From positions 160,501-224,500 of the forward strand of contig NZ_ML123052.1 in the NCBI RefSeq assembly GCF_003846175.1: DNA of 64,000 bases, in the 5' to 3' direction. The notes beneath the pieces were generated by a model. The model made no database searches, was not told where the DNA came from, and worked only from the letters and a program-made list of their open reading frames with translations. The translations under genes were made by a program, and so were the position numbers. Each line of letters starts with the position of its first letter. Positions within the stretch are counted from its first letter, which is position 1. The DNA comes from Streptomyces sp. ADI95-17. GTDB taxonomy: Bacteria > Actinomycetota > Actinomycetes > Streptomycetales > Streptomycetaceae. Positions 41,653-51,906 of the stretch are shown piece after piece.

Positions 41653-44246
41653 TATCTGAACTCGCTTCTCACTTGCTGGATGTTCAACGACGGGTGCGTA
41701 GTCACGAAGGGCACTCCGGGCCTGGTCGGGTCCTCGATTTGCCGAGGAAGGAGGAGGTACACAGGCTCCCCGTCCTCAAGCCGGTACCGGAGTTCCTCAT
41801 CGAGGCGCGGCGTCGCGGCATCAGCAACCCAGACGATCGTGGCGGTGGTGCCACTGCCCACAAGGCCGCCGTCGTGATCGACGAGCACCGGATGACCTGG
41901 TGCCTGTTGCTGTATCTGCTGGGCCACCTCTTCGCGAACACCAGGGCCGGCGAAGTGAGAGATACCCGACCGCGCCAGTTTCACCAGCACGGGCAACACG
42001 TTGTCCTTGTGTTCCGCAGGGCTTTGCCAGTACATGCTGAAGTGCGAGGTCTGCGGGTGCAGGTGGGCCAAAGGACTGGCCGGCGGGGACCACTCAACAG
42101 TGGCCGGATCCGGCGAGAGCGGCTTGCGGTACAGGGATGCGACCCCTCCCGGCGGAAGCCCTTGACGTCGGCAGTGAGGACATCCGCGGCAGGCTGCCAT
42201 GGTGTAGTGACGCCCCCCATTGGCTCCCGTGATCGAGTAGTACTCGGCCAAGGTGTCCGCAATGCACCGCTCGTGGCGCAAGACGCTCAACATCCTCTGC
42301 AGAGAGCTCCGCTGGGCATCCTTGATATCCGAGCGGATGCGGTTGTAGGCGTCGTGGAAGTATGTCTCATCGTTGGTCTGCCCATCCACCAGTTCGATCT
42401 CGATCCGGTCTCGGGCAGTTTCGTAGAACGCCGTCATCTGCTCCTGCCGGACCGAGGGATCCTCCTCGGACTCACGAACCGGAGGCGTGGGAGGGAAGAC
42501 CTTGATCATCCCCATGCGATCCATCAGATTGAGCAGACGAACGTTCCAGTCCTTGTGCGTGGCGTACCCAACGGGCAACCGCGGTGGCCGCAGCGTCAAG
42601 TCGAGCAAGTACCTGTTCGCGTGAAGGTGCTGTCCTTTGGTGAACATCGCCCGCCACCGTCCCCAAGCGGTGTCTGCCATGAGGATCTTCTGCTCGTTCA
42701 GTGACTGGGCTGTGCCATGGTCGCCAGGCGCTGATGCCAGGTAGGAAATCGAGGGACTGCCGTCGCGGCCGCCACGTCCGACCTCCTGGTAGTAGCGGTC
42801 CACGGTCTCAGGTACGCACGCGTGCACGACACTGCGTACATCGTCGAGGTCGACTCCCAGCCCGAAGGCGGAGGTGCCGACGACGACGTCGTACTCGGTC
42901 GCGACAGCACCATGACTCGTGCGGCCTGACCAGCCCTCGAGCGCGCGACGACGCCTGGCGTCGTTGACGTTCCCGTGTACGACGGCGACCCGGTGCATCC
43001 CTGCCGTCCGCAGAGCCTCGGCCCATTCGGTGGCGTGCTTCTTCTGGGTCGTGTACAGCACCATCGGTTTCGGCAGGCGTACCACAGCCCTCAGAACTGC
43101 TGCGGACCGCTCCTCTTCCGAGCCGAAGTCGTCCAAGAAGTAGGTAGGCTCGCTGCGCAGTTCGGAAGCCCAGACCACTTTGGTGCGCTCACCGGAACCG
43201 AACAGATCCCGTAGCGTCGTCACCTGTTGTTCGGTGAGCGTGGCACTCATCGCAACTGTCCTGGGCGCACGACCCTTGGGAGCGATCTCTCGCCAAGCCC
43301 GGTGTGGGGCAGCCAGGCTCTGAAACTCCGAGCGGAACTCGTTGCCCCACTGTTCGACGAGATGTGCTTCGTCCAGTATGACGTAGTTCAGGTGACCGTC
43401 TTGGGCGGCATCGCGAAGGGCTGTGCTGAGTCCGGCGACCACAGCTTCGGGAGAGGCGATTACTAGTGCCTGTCGCCCGGCTGAAATGTCCGCGCGCATC
43501 TGCTCTTTGTCGGCCTGGTCCAACTCCCCGAAATATGCGTACCGATTGTGCAGAGCGCCGGGATCACGCCTGCTCAGCAGTTCACGGACACGTCGTTCCA
43601 TGTCGATGGCCAGGACCACGGTGGGCACGACCATCAATGACACGCCACTGTTCCGGCCGGCTAGCATGGCACCGGCCAGTGCCACCGGCGTCTTGCCATG
43701 GCCGGTAGGTAGGCAGATCAGAAGGGTCTCACCCGGCGGCATCAGGACGACCGAGCGGGCCGCTTGGCGCTGCCCCTTGGAAAGGTAGTGGTCGTATCCG
43801 AGGACGTCCTTCCAAAACGGGTCGGCCGGCGCGGCTTCCAGGACACGGCGCAAGGTGGAGTCCTTGCCGAGGACTGCTTCACGCACCTGTGCAAGCCCTG
43901 CTTCGTGCGCCGGTCCGTCACCCTCAACCGGGGCCCATTCCTGACCTCGTAGAAGGACGCGACTTCCGTCGACCAGCACGTTGCAACCGCCCTGCCGCCA
44001 CTGATCAGCGGTGGGCAGGCCCGCTCGCAACGGCACGGACAAATGGCCCGTGCGCCCCAGCGCCTGGTGGACCAAAAGGAGTTGCCGCGTCAACGAGGCA
44101 ATGTCCAGCCAGCCGCTAGCGCCGCTCTGCAGCCCAGCCAGGGCGTCCCCCAAACGGCGAAGAACGCCCTTGTCCAGGATGTCCGGCTTCACCTCGGGCC
44201 ACTCGTTGAGCAGGTGCTGAGCTCTCACCCATGTGTCTTCAGACAT
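41652..44246 (-). CDS. dpdF: DpdF, RecQ-like helicase
   Basis: This 864-residue SF2 helicase has Walker A LICLPTGHGKTPVAL, the DEAH box YVILDEAHLVEQWG, motif III TVAMSATLT and motif VI YYQEVGRGGRDG, the last typical of RecQ. A Cys cluster (CRGCPHCRRQG) follows the helicase core and may bind zinc. It is coupled to dpdE by an ATGA overlap. It is one of three helicases in the operon. Confidence 0.85.
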   Translation of the reverse strand: MSEDTWVRAQHLLNEWPEVKPDILDKGVLRRLGDALAGLQSGASGWLDIASLTRQLLLVHQALGRTGHLSVPLRAGLPTADQWRQGGCNVLVDGSRVLLRGQEWAPVEGDGPAHEAGLAQVREAVLGKDSTLRRVLEAAPADPFWKDVLGYDHYLSKGQRQAARSVVLMPPGETLLICLPTGHGKTPVALAGAMLAGRNSGVSLMVVPTVVLAIDMERRVRELLSRRDPGALHNRYAYFGELDQADKEQMRADISAGRQALVIASPEAVVAGLSTALRDAAQDGHLNYVILDEAHLVEQWGNEFRSEFQSLAAPHRAWREIAPKGRAPRTVAMSATLTEQQVTTLRDLFGSGERTKVVWASELRSEPTYFLDDFGSEEERSAAVLRAVVRLPKPMVLYTTQKKHATEWAEALRTAGMHRVAVVHGNVNDARRRRALEGWSGRTSHGAVATEYDVVVGTSAFGLGVDLDDVRSVVHACVPETVDRYYQEVGRGGRDGSPSISYLASAPGDHGTAQSLNEQKILMADTAWGRWRAMFTKGQHLHANRYLLDLTLRPPRLPVGYATHKDWNVRLLNLMDRMGMIKVFPPTPPVRESEEDPSVRQEQMTAFYETARDRIEIELVDGQTNDETYFHDAYNRIRSDIKDAQRSSLQRMLSVLRHERCIADTLAEYYSITGANGGRHYTMAACRGCPHCRRQGLPPGGVASLYRKPLSPDPATVEWSPPASPLAHLHPQTSHFSMYWQSPAEHKDNVLPVLVKLARSGISHFAGPGVREEVAQQIQQQAPGHPVLVDHDGGLVGSGTTATIVWVADAATPRLDEELRYRLEDGEPVYLLLPRQIEDPTRPGVPFVTTHPSLNIQQVRSEFR

Positions 44247-47200
44247 CAGTAGGCCAATTCCAATCCGCGGCGCACCAGGCAGGCAGCGGCCACGACCCGG
44301 ACAACGGGTCGCGACAGCCCTTCGGCAAGAGAAGTCAGCACCTCCGCGTCGGTGACCAGGCTTTCGGTGTCACGAAGAAGCCGGCCAGCCGCTTGCCGCG
44401 CTTGGGCCTGCGAGTGCAAAACCGCGGAAACCTCCAGTGCCTTGTGCTGAGCGTCCTGACAGACTGCCGTGAGATCCGTGTGCTGGTGCAGAAACCCCAG
44501 CGCTGCTTGCTGGGCGTCACGCACGTACTTGGCCGCGTGCTCCTGGCCTCCGAAGACCTCGAACAACTCCGCAGCACGCTGGCTGTTGTAGTTGCGGTCA
44601 CCCTTGCTCTTGTCGTACGGACGATTCAGGAAGGCCAACTGGGCGTCCATGGTCACGGGCCGGTTCGTGCCCGACTCGATCCAAACGCGCCTGATGACAG
44701 GAGGGAAGACCCGATCCGCCTGGCGGCGCAGAGCCCTTCCGGCGTCCGCACTGCCATTGACGTGCTTCAGTGCGGCAGAGGTGTCCGCCTCGATGAGGAA
44801 ATCGAAACCGAAGTACGGTTGCGGGCCCTGCCCCGGCGGCATCCCGCGGTCGATCCGCCTGAAGGCGGCACTCTGCCCAAGACTGTCGTTGAGGACGGCA
44901 TCGGACAGCATGTCCACCAAGGGATTGCCGACGCGGAACAGTCGTGCGTCGCGACTGCGCAGCGCGCGTGACCGGTTGAACATCGCGTGAGCGATCTCAT
45001 CGTCAGGGAGGCGATCCTTGACCCGCTTCCAGTGACGAGGAGAAAGAAGCGGACGGGTCGAGCCGTCGTTGATCAGAAAGCGCCAAGCCGGGGATCCCTG
45101 GATGGAACGATCGAGGTAACGGAGCTTGATACCCCCTCCGGTGGCGTCCGTGTACGCCAGGAACGCCTTTTGCGTCTCGGACCAATCAAGCTCGACTTCC
45201 GCCAGCGCAGCCGGAACGCTGCGCAGGCACTGCGTCGACACGTGGATGGACTCCAAAAGGTCCATCTTGCGAATCTCGTTGCGTTCCTTGCCGAGCCGTG
45301 CATCCACGGCCTCCTGCTGCGTCACAAGCCCTTCCGGCCCGACCTCGACTGCACCAGTCCATACGCTGGTGACCGACTGGGCTATGGCGTCCTGCAGGGT
45401 GGAAACAGAACGGTCGAAGACCCTGTAACCATCCCCGAGAAGGGCGGCCCATGCCTCCGTGAAAGAGCCGTCCGGGCCGTTCTCCTCAGCCAGTCGGAAC
45501 TGAAGCGCGGGACCAACCGCTCCAGGCAGAACCGGACCGGGATAGCGATCAACGCGGCCCAGACGCTGTTCGAGTTGGTTGGGGGACCAGGGAAGCCTCA
45601 GATGGACAACACAGTCGGCTGCCTGCAGGTTCAAGCCGTCTTCGGCCGTGTCATCGACGAGGAGAACCGCCTGCCCAGGCGTTGGGTCTGCCCAACGAGC
45701 GACGTCGGTTGCAGCCTGGGCCGCGCCGATGCTACGCGTGTGCTCGGTGATCACTACCTTCGGGAAGTCGGAGCGCAACCGACCTGTGAGCGCGCCAGCC
45801 AGTCGGCCGGGTCCACAGAAAACCACGGTGCGCTGTGCCTTCCGCATGACAGGAAGAAACGCCCGGATGATGTGCTTCAGATTCTCCGTGCTCGGCTCGC
45901 CCCCTGCAGGCCAGTCTTCCTCAGCCTCGGCCAGCAGGGTCTGTTCGCAGGCAACTACCGGCACACCGCGCAGCAGTTCCCGCTCCCGTAGTGAGAGCCC
46001 CGCACGTTCGCCAGCATCGGCGTCGGCCCTCACCCGCCACCGCAGCGCATCGATGGCGTCGTACGGAAGCGCGGGCGCCCGCGACGTGAGAACCGCCATG
46101 GGCATGGCGTACTTCGAGAGCTGATCGCTCAGCCCCTCGTTCTCCAGGTGCTCGCGCACCGAGTTCCACCAGAGCATCACGAATTCACTCCCGGCCTCTA
46201 CGACGGGGGAGGGGGAGTAGAGGGCTTCGGGACGCTGGCGGCCGCGCACCTCATAGGGAAGTGCCTCGGCGTCCGGGCCGCTGGCTTCTTGTAGCACCGC
46301 CTCGCGCCGGTTTCGAATCATTCGGCGGTGGATCCGGTACGTCTCACTGATGTGAGCGCGCAGTTCGGTAACCCGACGGGCGAACTCATCCTGCTGATCG
46401 GGGTCGCTCACCTCGTCATCCTCGTCGAGCATGTCGAGGACCTCGTCTGCGAGCTGGGTCAGACGCACGTCACTCGAGGGGACCTGTGCTCGAATCTCGT
46501 CGATGCTGTCCCGGATGACATACGTGTACTGCGGGTTCAGGGAGTAGACCGAGTTGGCCAACTGCTCGCGCATGCGATAACGGTCCTCGAAGTCCTGACG
46601 CCTCTCCCACGAGTAGAGCTCTGGGTCGAGCAGGTGCAGCAGGCCAAGGTTCGTCAGGTAGCCCGACGTCACGGGGGTGGCGGACAGCAGCAGCAGTCGC
46701 TCGGCCGAGTGCGCTAGTGCGCACAACTCCTTGTAAGGCGTCTCATCCGGACCTGCCTGCACGAGCGCATGGGCCTCGTCCACAACGACGAGGTCGGCAT
46801 GCTTGTATCCAGCCCACTTCTCGGGCGTTTCGTGGCTGGTGACGACGATCGTCGCATCAGGGAAGTCCCCGATGTGGAACTTGTCCTTGAGCTCAGACAG
46901 CCACTGTCGGCGAAGAGCGGCTGGCGAGACGACCACCACGCACGCAGCCGGATTATCGATGAGGATCTGACGAACGACGTACCCGGCCTCGATCGTCTTC
47001 CCCAGGCCGACCTCATCGGCCAGCAGATACCGCTGTACCGGGTCGGAGAGGACCGTGAGCGCGGCGTTCACCTGATGCGGAAAGATCTCCACCGTCGACG
47101 AGAGGAACGTACTCATGTCGGCACAGGCACCACGCTGACGGACGAGGTTTTTTAGGACGGGGAGTCTCGCGTCTCGGTACGGCGTCGTGCTGCCACCACG

Positions 47201-47584
47201 GACGGTCAGATCCGCAGCGGGATCCAGCACCGGGCGATCCCACCGAACGTGGAGATGCTCCTCACGAACAGGCAGGTCGTAGTCCACGTTGGGGAATCTG
47301 ACGATGTAGGAACGCTGGGCGGGCTCTGCCTGTATGACGCGACCCGCGTTCCATAGCCCGTCCGGACTCCTCCACCAGATGCGCTCCTCGCGCTCCAGGA
47401 GGACCCGGTGCACCAGGTGGTCCGCCACCCACTGCGATTGTGCGATCGTCGCGGTCGGCGACTCGAAGTAGTCAACGCGCAGGCGCTCTCCCTCTACCTC
47501 CCCGACTTTGCCGATCCCCGGACCTCCCGATATCCGCACAAAGGTACCGAGTCGTCTTACGCCGCTCACGTGACCCTGCTTCAC
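44246..47584 (-). CDS. dpdE: DpdE, SNF2-family helicase
   Basis: This protein of about 1112 residues is a SNF2/RapA-type translocase: Q-motif PHQVNAAL, Walker A LADEVGLGKTIEAGY, DEAH box LVVVDEAHALV, motif III LLLLSATPV and motif VI LEQRLGRVDRYPG. The N-terminus (GPGIGKVGEVEGERLRVDYF) looks like a small beta-barrel (KOW/Tudor type). GTG 47584 follows a GGCGGGGG leader and is preferred. ATG 47647 would add 21 residues of unnatural composition. It is the first gene of the dpdE-F-G-H-I-J-K-D operon, so its promoter lies just right of 47584. Confidence 0.85.
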   Translation of the reverse strand: MKQGHVSGVRRLGTFVRISGGPGIGKVGEVEGERLRVDYFESPTATIAQSQWVADHLVHRVLLEREERIWWRSPDGLWNAGRVIQAEPAQRSYIVRFPNVDYDLPVREEHLHVRWDRPVLDPAADLTVRGGSTTPYRDARLPVLKNLVRQRGACADMSTFLSSTVEIFPHQVNAALTVLSDPVQRYLLADEVGLGKTIEAGYVVRQILIDNPAACVVVVSPAALRRQWLSELKDKFHIGDFPDATIVVTSHETPEKWAGYKHADLVVVDEAHALVQAGPDETPYKELCALAHSAERLLLLSATPVTSGYLTNLGLLHLLDPELYSWERRQDFEDRYRMREQLANSVYSLNPQYTYVIRDSIDEIRAQVPSSDVRLTQLADEVLDMLDEDDEVSDPDQQDEFARRVTELRAHISETYRIHRRMIRNRREAVLQEASGPDAEALPYEVRGRQRPEALYSPSPVVEAGSEFVMLWWNSVREHLENEGLSDQLSKYAMPMAVLTSRAPALPYDAIDALRWRVRADADAGERAGLSLRERELLRGVPVVACEQTLLAEAEEDWPAGGEPSTENLKHIIRAFLPVMRKAQRTVVFCGPGRLAGALTGRLRSDFPKVVITEHTRSIGAAQAATDVARWADPTPGQAVLLVDDTAEDGLNLQAADCVVHLRLPWSPNQLEQRLGRVDRYPGPVLPGAVGPALQFRLAEENGPDGSFTEAWAALLGDGYRVFDRSVSTLQDAIAQSVTSVWTGAVEVGPEGLVTQQEAVDARLGKERNEIRKMDLLESIHVSTQCLRSVPAALAEVELDWSETQKAFLAYTDATGGGIKLRYLDRSIQGSPAWRFLINDGSTRPLLSPRHWKRVKDRLPDDEIAHAMFNRSRALRSRDARLFRVGNPLVDMLSDAVLNDSLGQSAAFRRIDRGMPPGQGPQPYFGFDFLIEADTSAALKHVNGSADAGRALRRQADRVFPPVIRRVWIESGTNRPVTMDAQLAFLNRPYDKSKGDRNYNSQRAAELFEVFGGQEHAAKYVRDAQQAALGFLHQHTDLTAVCQDAQHKALEVSAVLHSQAQARQAAGRLLRDTESLVTDAEVLTSLAEGLSRPVVRVVAAACLVRRGLELAY

Positions 47585-48231
47585 GATCTTGCCCCCGCCT
47601 GTTGTGCAGGTCGCCCCTCCCCAGGGCGCAGCGCCCCCCGGCGCCATAGCTGCATATACTTCACCATTTGATCACAAGTTCTTTGGGTTGTCGGGCCCTT
47701 GAGGATGTGCCGTTTGCGGCGGCCGGATGCAGTGACACCCCACATGTGCAGCGCGCAACGGATGATAGGGCAGACAAGCCACCTCGTCATCGTTTCCGCA
47801 GGTCGAACGCCGAAGAGGGCGCTACCCCATGCGCCGGCCGGGTGGGGTAGTTCACCCGTACTCCACGCGACCACCTCCGACTGCTCTCACCGTGCGCCAG
47901 AGGCATTTCATCCCCGAAGTTCAGGTTTTTAACCCTAATGAAAGACTTTGGCGCAGGAGGGATGTGCTCTCCGCGGCGCAGGGGTGCTGACCGGACTGTA
48001 CGGTGCCGCCACCAGCTACCCCACTCGACCCGTTGACGACACAACGTCTACCGCATCCCACTGACAACGGCCCCGCATGCGTAAGGAACGGCAGCCGCGT
48101 GTGGACGCCTTCGCTGACGGTGGAAGGCGGGCAGCGCCGGGAGGGGGGCACCCGCTGGCCGGCTGTCCCCACGCCCAGCCAGCCGCGCGCCGGCGTACGG
48201 ATATCTCCGCCACGGGGTCTGTCAATCGAAC
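47585..48231. other. Promoter side of dpdE and gene-free spacer
   Basis: There is no convincing gene in about 650 bases. The dpdE promoter must lie in the first 100-150. The segment near 47940 (AGGTTTTTAACCCTAATG) is AT-richer than its surroundings. The MITE begins at 48232. Confidence 0.5.
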
Positions 48232-48506
48232 GGCTCTGTCTCACATCCGGTGGTGACGGAAAGTCACGGCGGCGACGAATAGGCCATCGATCACGAATCC
48301 GCAGGTCCGTGCACCACAGCGGTCGTTCTCTTGGGCCAACCGATCGGCCCGGCGTCTGTCCGTGAGGGTCTGGCGCGACAAGCTCAGCGCCCCCGATGCG
48401 CTGCCATCCGCTTCAAAGCACCGAGGTCAGAGCACCGGCCGCACTCTGCGCAAGGTAGAGATACCCAATACTCACGAGCTGTCACCACCGGATGTGAGAC
48501 AGAGCC
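48232..48506. mobile_element. 275-bp MITE with 26-bp inverted repeats and 8-bp duplication
   Basis: The ends are perfect 26-bp inverted repeats: 48232-48257 (starting GGCTCTGTCTCACATCC) and 48481-48506. Identical octamers AATCGAAC abut both ends (48224-48231 and 48507-48514). There is no coding frame inside. GGCT-type ends with 8-bp duplications suggest mobilisation by an ISL3-like transposase, the same type as for 20248-21759 but with a different end sequence. Confidence 0.9.
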
Positions 48507-48536
48507 AATCGAACGGTGTAACTAGGGTGCTTGGGG

Positions 48537-48660
48537 TTACTGACGGGTGGCGGAGAGTCGGCCGTCGAAGGTGATATCGAAGGCGTTCAGGGCGGCCTTC
48601 CAGCGGGCCTGGCCCCGGCCGGTGGGGTCGAGAGAGCGCCAGCCGTGTGCGGCCAACCGG
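48537..48660 (-). pseudogene. C-terminal remnant of an IS256/mutator-type transposase
   Basis: The minus strand reads WRSLDPTGRGQARWKAALN, then AFDITFDGRLSATRQ and a stop at 48537. This closely resembles the C-terminal tail of IS256 (mutator) family transposases of Streptomyces. Upstream sequence does not continue the protein, so only the 3' end is left. Confidence 0.6.
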
Positions 48661-48994
48661 GGTTGCCCTGCTACCGGGGCGTGCACAGGCTGCGGTGTAT
48701 TACGCCTCATTCTGCCGAGTGCGACACATGTCGTGAGCCGCAAAAACACAGCAGAGGCGTTTGGGATTCAGCGCTGCAGCGTTTGGAGGAGTCGCATGGC
48801 ATCAGGCCTGAGCTGCGACGACTGAGTTTTCGACACATCCCACGAAGGCGGGGCCTTGCGTGAAACGTGGATGAATACTGTGCGCGATGTTCATCCGGTA
48901 CAGGCAAGGATCTGGGACCGCCACGAGGACGGTCCCAGACAGGGTAGCGGATGGAGGCGGGGCGGTGGGGGCGTGGTTGGTGCCTCGGCTCAGT
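48661..48994. other. Spacer with terminator of module copy 2
   Basis: No gene is seen. CTGGGACCG (48912-48920) and CGGTCCCAG (48930-48938) form a perfect 9-bp hairpin 57 bases past the end of the copy-2 transposase-like gene, a likely terminator for that minus-strand operon. Confidence 0.6.
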
Positions 48995-50576
48995 TCATGA
49001 TCGTGAGAGGCGCTGGCTGCCCGTGCTGCGAGGCTCCACTGCGACCGTGAGGCCCTCGGAGTAGGTGGGGTCCTCCTGGTAACGGGCGGCTGAAGTGGCG
49101 TTCTGGGCCAGGAGGAAGCCGAGCATGACGAGGCTTTGTGCTTCGGCGCCGAAGGCGATCATGCGGCGGTTCCACAGGGAGCGGTCGAACTGTGAGAAGC
49201 CGGCTTCGGTGTCTTCGCGGCCGCCGTACAGGTTCTGGTGGACGGCTGTGTCGTCGGGGATCTGCAGGAGATGTTCGGCGCGGTGGAAGCCGGTCTCGGT
49301 GTCGCTGCGGCCTTCGTCTCGTTCTCCGGTGGTGCTGGTGACGCCGACGGATTCGCGGTGTTGGTGGGGGCCGCGGGGGCAAGGGACGGTGAGCAGGTGG
49401 TACCAGCGGTGGGTGTGGGTGCTGGTGCGGCGTTCGAGTTTGTCGACGGCCAGCGGGATGAGGGTGCTGGTGCCGTCGTCGAGGAAGGCGCGTTCGTGGA
49501 CGCGGCCGCTGTTGGACCACAGTTCGCGACGGCAGCGGCCGAAGTCCAGGGTGCGGATGTAGAGGGCCTTTGCGCCCTTGTGCTGTTTGTTGATCAGTAG
49601 GCGGCCGCGGCGGGCGATGACGTCGCGGTGCATGCCGCGCAGGGCGCCGTCGTAGAGGACGCCCATGCAGCCTTCGGCGGCGTCGAGGATGGCGCAGGCG
49701 AGGTCGAGGGCGACGGCGGCCTCGCCTCCGGGCTGGTCGTGGGGGACGTGGGCGTAGCGCAAAAAGACGCGGCGGAAGTAGCCGCGGTGCCGGGTGGAGA
49801 AGACCACGAACTTGGAGCCGAGAACCATCGCGCCCTTGTCCTTGCTCTTGTCCTTGTCTGTGTCCCTGTTCTCGTCGCCGTCCGCAGTGGCTTCCGGCGT
49901 CGCAGTGGCGGGCGTGCGGCGGTCGGCGCCGCCTTCTTTTTGCCAGGAGGAGGCGGGGTCGACGCGGTGGCTGCGGATCTCTCCGGTGGTGGGGTCGACG
50001 CTGAAGGGAGTGGTGGACAGGGTGGGGGACTTGGCGACGGTGCCGTCGCCGGCGATGAGCTGGTGGCGCTGAGGGCTGCTCCAGGAGCGTCGGGCGTCGA
50101 CGGGCAGCAGGCCTTGGCGCTGGGCCTGGGCCAGGGCGAGGTCGGCGAAGGCTTCGCTGAGGTCTTCCCGGCGGGGGATGAGAAGGGTGCGCTGGGCGTG
50201 CTGCCACTGATGGCGTGAGGGCCCGGATTCCGGCAGGCGTGTGGCCTCGTCGGGTCCCAGGTGGTGGGCGACGCCGCTGCGGATCGTCGCCCAGACGTCC
50301 GGGTCCTACAGGTCGTCGGCGCAGTAGCGGGCGGAGCCGTGGATGCCGCGCAGGGCGGAAAAGAGGAGGTAGATGTAGGGCGGGTAGTGGGGCGGGCGTC
50401 CACGGCGGGGGCCGGGGGGCGGTCTTAAGGAGCTCGGCGAGGAGGTAGATGTCCTCGAAGTGGGCCACGTCCTTGGTCCGCTGGGAGACGGTGCGCAGGT
50501 CCAGCTCGCCGGCGCGGCGGGCCGCCTTCTTGCGGACCGCGCGCGGCAGGCGGTCGCCGAAGAGGTCATCGGGCAT
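48995..50576 (-). pseudogene. DDE-transposase-like gene, module copy 2, broken
   Basis: The product is homologous to the protein at 8395-9900. It shares the PDDLFG start, RGRPPHYPPYIYLLFSALRGIHGSAR, LIAGDGTVAKSP, GVLYDGALRGMHRD and EDTEAGFSQFDR, so the D-D-E triad is kept. Two lesions are visible. A run of six C at about 50415-50420 (minus strand) shifts the frame after AELLKTAP, and a single TAG at 50306-50308 interrupts ARYCADDL/DPDVWATIR. Downstream, the same frame is open to 48995. It starts at ATG 50576, overlapping the recombinase-like stop by 11 bases. Unless both are sequencing errors, no full-length protein is made. Confidence 0.8.
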
Positions 50577-51603
50577 GTGAGGGGTCCCCGTTCGGTGCTG
50601 TGTCGGGTGTCGTTTCGGCGCGCCATCGGTGGCCGATGAGCGCGGCGGTGCTGTCCAGTGAGGTCATGCCGAGGTGGAGGGCCGCGGCCTCGATGCGGCC
50701 GGTGCGGGTGTAGGTGGCCCAGCCGGCGTACGCGGTGATCGAAGCGGGCCTTACCGCCGGATCAGCTCCCAGGCCGATGCGTTTGAGCAGGTCGCGCAGG
50801 GCGACACAGGCGCGGGCCTGGATCTGCTCGTCGGTGCCCCCTCGGGGGGAGACGGCCAGCCGCGCCCGGTGCTCAGGCGGCACTGTGATGCGCAGGTGGT
50901 GGGCGCGGGCGGCCAGTACCTTGGCGCCGAAGGTGTCCAGGGGGCACCAGCGCGGCTGTGTCTTGGCCGAGCCGTGCACCCACACCCGGGCGCCGGGCAG
51001 GTCCAGATCGTGTGAGCCGATATGGCCGATCTCGCCGCTGAAGGCGCCCGCCAGGGCGAGCGCGGCCGCAGCGGCATGGCGGGTCGGGCGGGCGGTGAAC
51101 TGGGCCGCGCGGCGCAGCTCGACGGCCTCGGCCTCCTCCAGCGGACGGGTGGCGCCGCACACGCGCGGGGGCAGGTCGATGTCGCGGGTGGGGTCGGTGT
51201 CGGTCAGGGCCAGACGGCGGGCGGTGGCGAAGCACATCCGCAGCACGCTGCGGCGCAGATGCCGGGTGGACAGCGACGCCGGGGCGACGTGTCCGTGGCG
51301 GGTGCGGCCGTGCGCATCGATGAACTGCGCGGCCACGGCGGCGTCGACCTCGGCGAGCAAACGCGCGCCGCGGACGGCGGCGAAGGCTGCGAAGCGGTGC
51401 AGCAGCTGGCCGAACCGGCTCAGCGTCTGCTCGGACATCTCCCCACGCGCCACCAACTCCTGCCAGGCGGCCAGGACGCCGGTGATGGCGGCACTGAGCG
51501 CGATCTCAGCGGCCATCCGCCGCCGCCAGTGCCCTCGCGCGGTCGGCGCGCCACCGAGGCGCAGTGAGCGGATGTACGACGTCGGGCATGGTGCGACCTC
51601 CAT
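50566..51603 (-). CDS. Catalytically degenerate tyrosine-recombinase-like protein, copy 2
   Basis: This protein of about 345 residues is homologous in plan to 9897-10811: helical N-terminal domain (TLSRFGQLLHRFAAFAAVRG), then a core-like domain. The usual catalytic positions are lost: LAGAFSGEIGH at the arginine box, ITAYAGWATYTRTG at HxxR and LHLGMTSLDSTAAL with no tyrosine after it. ATG 51603 lies 4 bases after the operator at 51608-51627, so the message may be leaderless. ATG 51516 is an alternative. It is coupled to the broken transposase-like gene. Loss of catalysis in both copies suggests a conserved DNA-binding role and not random decay. Confidence 0.65.
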   Translation of the reverse strand: MEVAPCPTSYIRSLRLGGAPTARGHWRRRMAAEIALSAAITGVLAAWQELVARGEMSEQTLSRFGQLLHRFAAFAAVRGARLLAEVDAAVAAQFIDAHGRTRHGHVAPASLSTRHLRRSVLRMCFATARRLALTDTDPTRDIDLPPRVCGATRPLEEAEAVELRRAAQFTARPTRHAAAAALALAGAFSGEIGHIGSHDLDLPGARVWVHGSAKTQPRWCPLDTFGAKVLAARAHHLRITVPPEHRARLAVSPRGGTDEQIQARACVALRDLLKRIGLGADPAVRPASITAYAGWATYTRTGRIEAAALHLGMTSLDSTAALIGHRWRAETTPDTAPNGDPSHAR

Positions 51604-51607
51604 ACAA

Positions 51608-51627
51608 GTGGTGCGAACATGCACCAC
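51608..51627 (-). promoter_or_regulatory. Copy-2 operator site 1
   Basis: On the minus strand the site contains GGTGCATGTTCGCACC within 7-bp outer arms GTGGTGC/GCACCAC. It is closely related to sites 53875-53890 and 54366-54381. It lies immediately before the recombinase-like gene. Confidence 0.65.
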
Positions 51628-51906
51628 CGTGAGGAGGTCGGAGGGCTCCGGCAACAGGAGCGGGCCGTACCGGTGACAGGTGCACCCGTTCGGTGCGGGT
51701 GCTGACGTGCGATCAGAAAGCTGGGCAGACTGGGCGGGTAGACATGGGGGTTGGCTCCCTTCGGTGACGGGCTGTCATGCTGTCGGCAGGTGGATGGCGA
51801 GGGGATTGAACCCTCCGCGCCCAAGGTTCCAGAGCCTCGCGCGGACACCAGCCGCCACCCTCAGGGCGCCGGCCCGCCTGGTCCGGCGCCCTGGCTGTGC
51901 AGGCAC

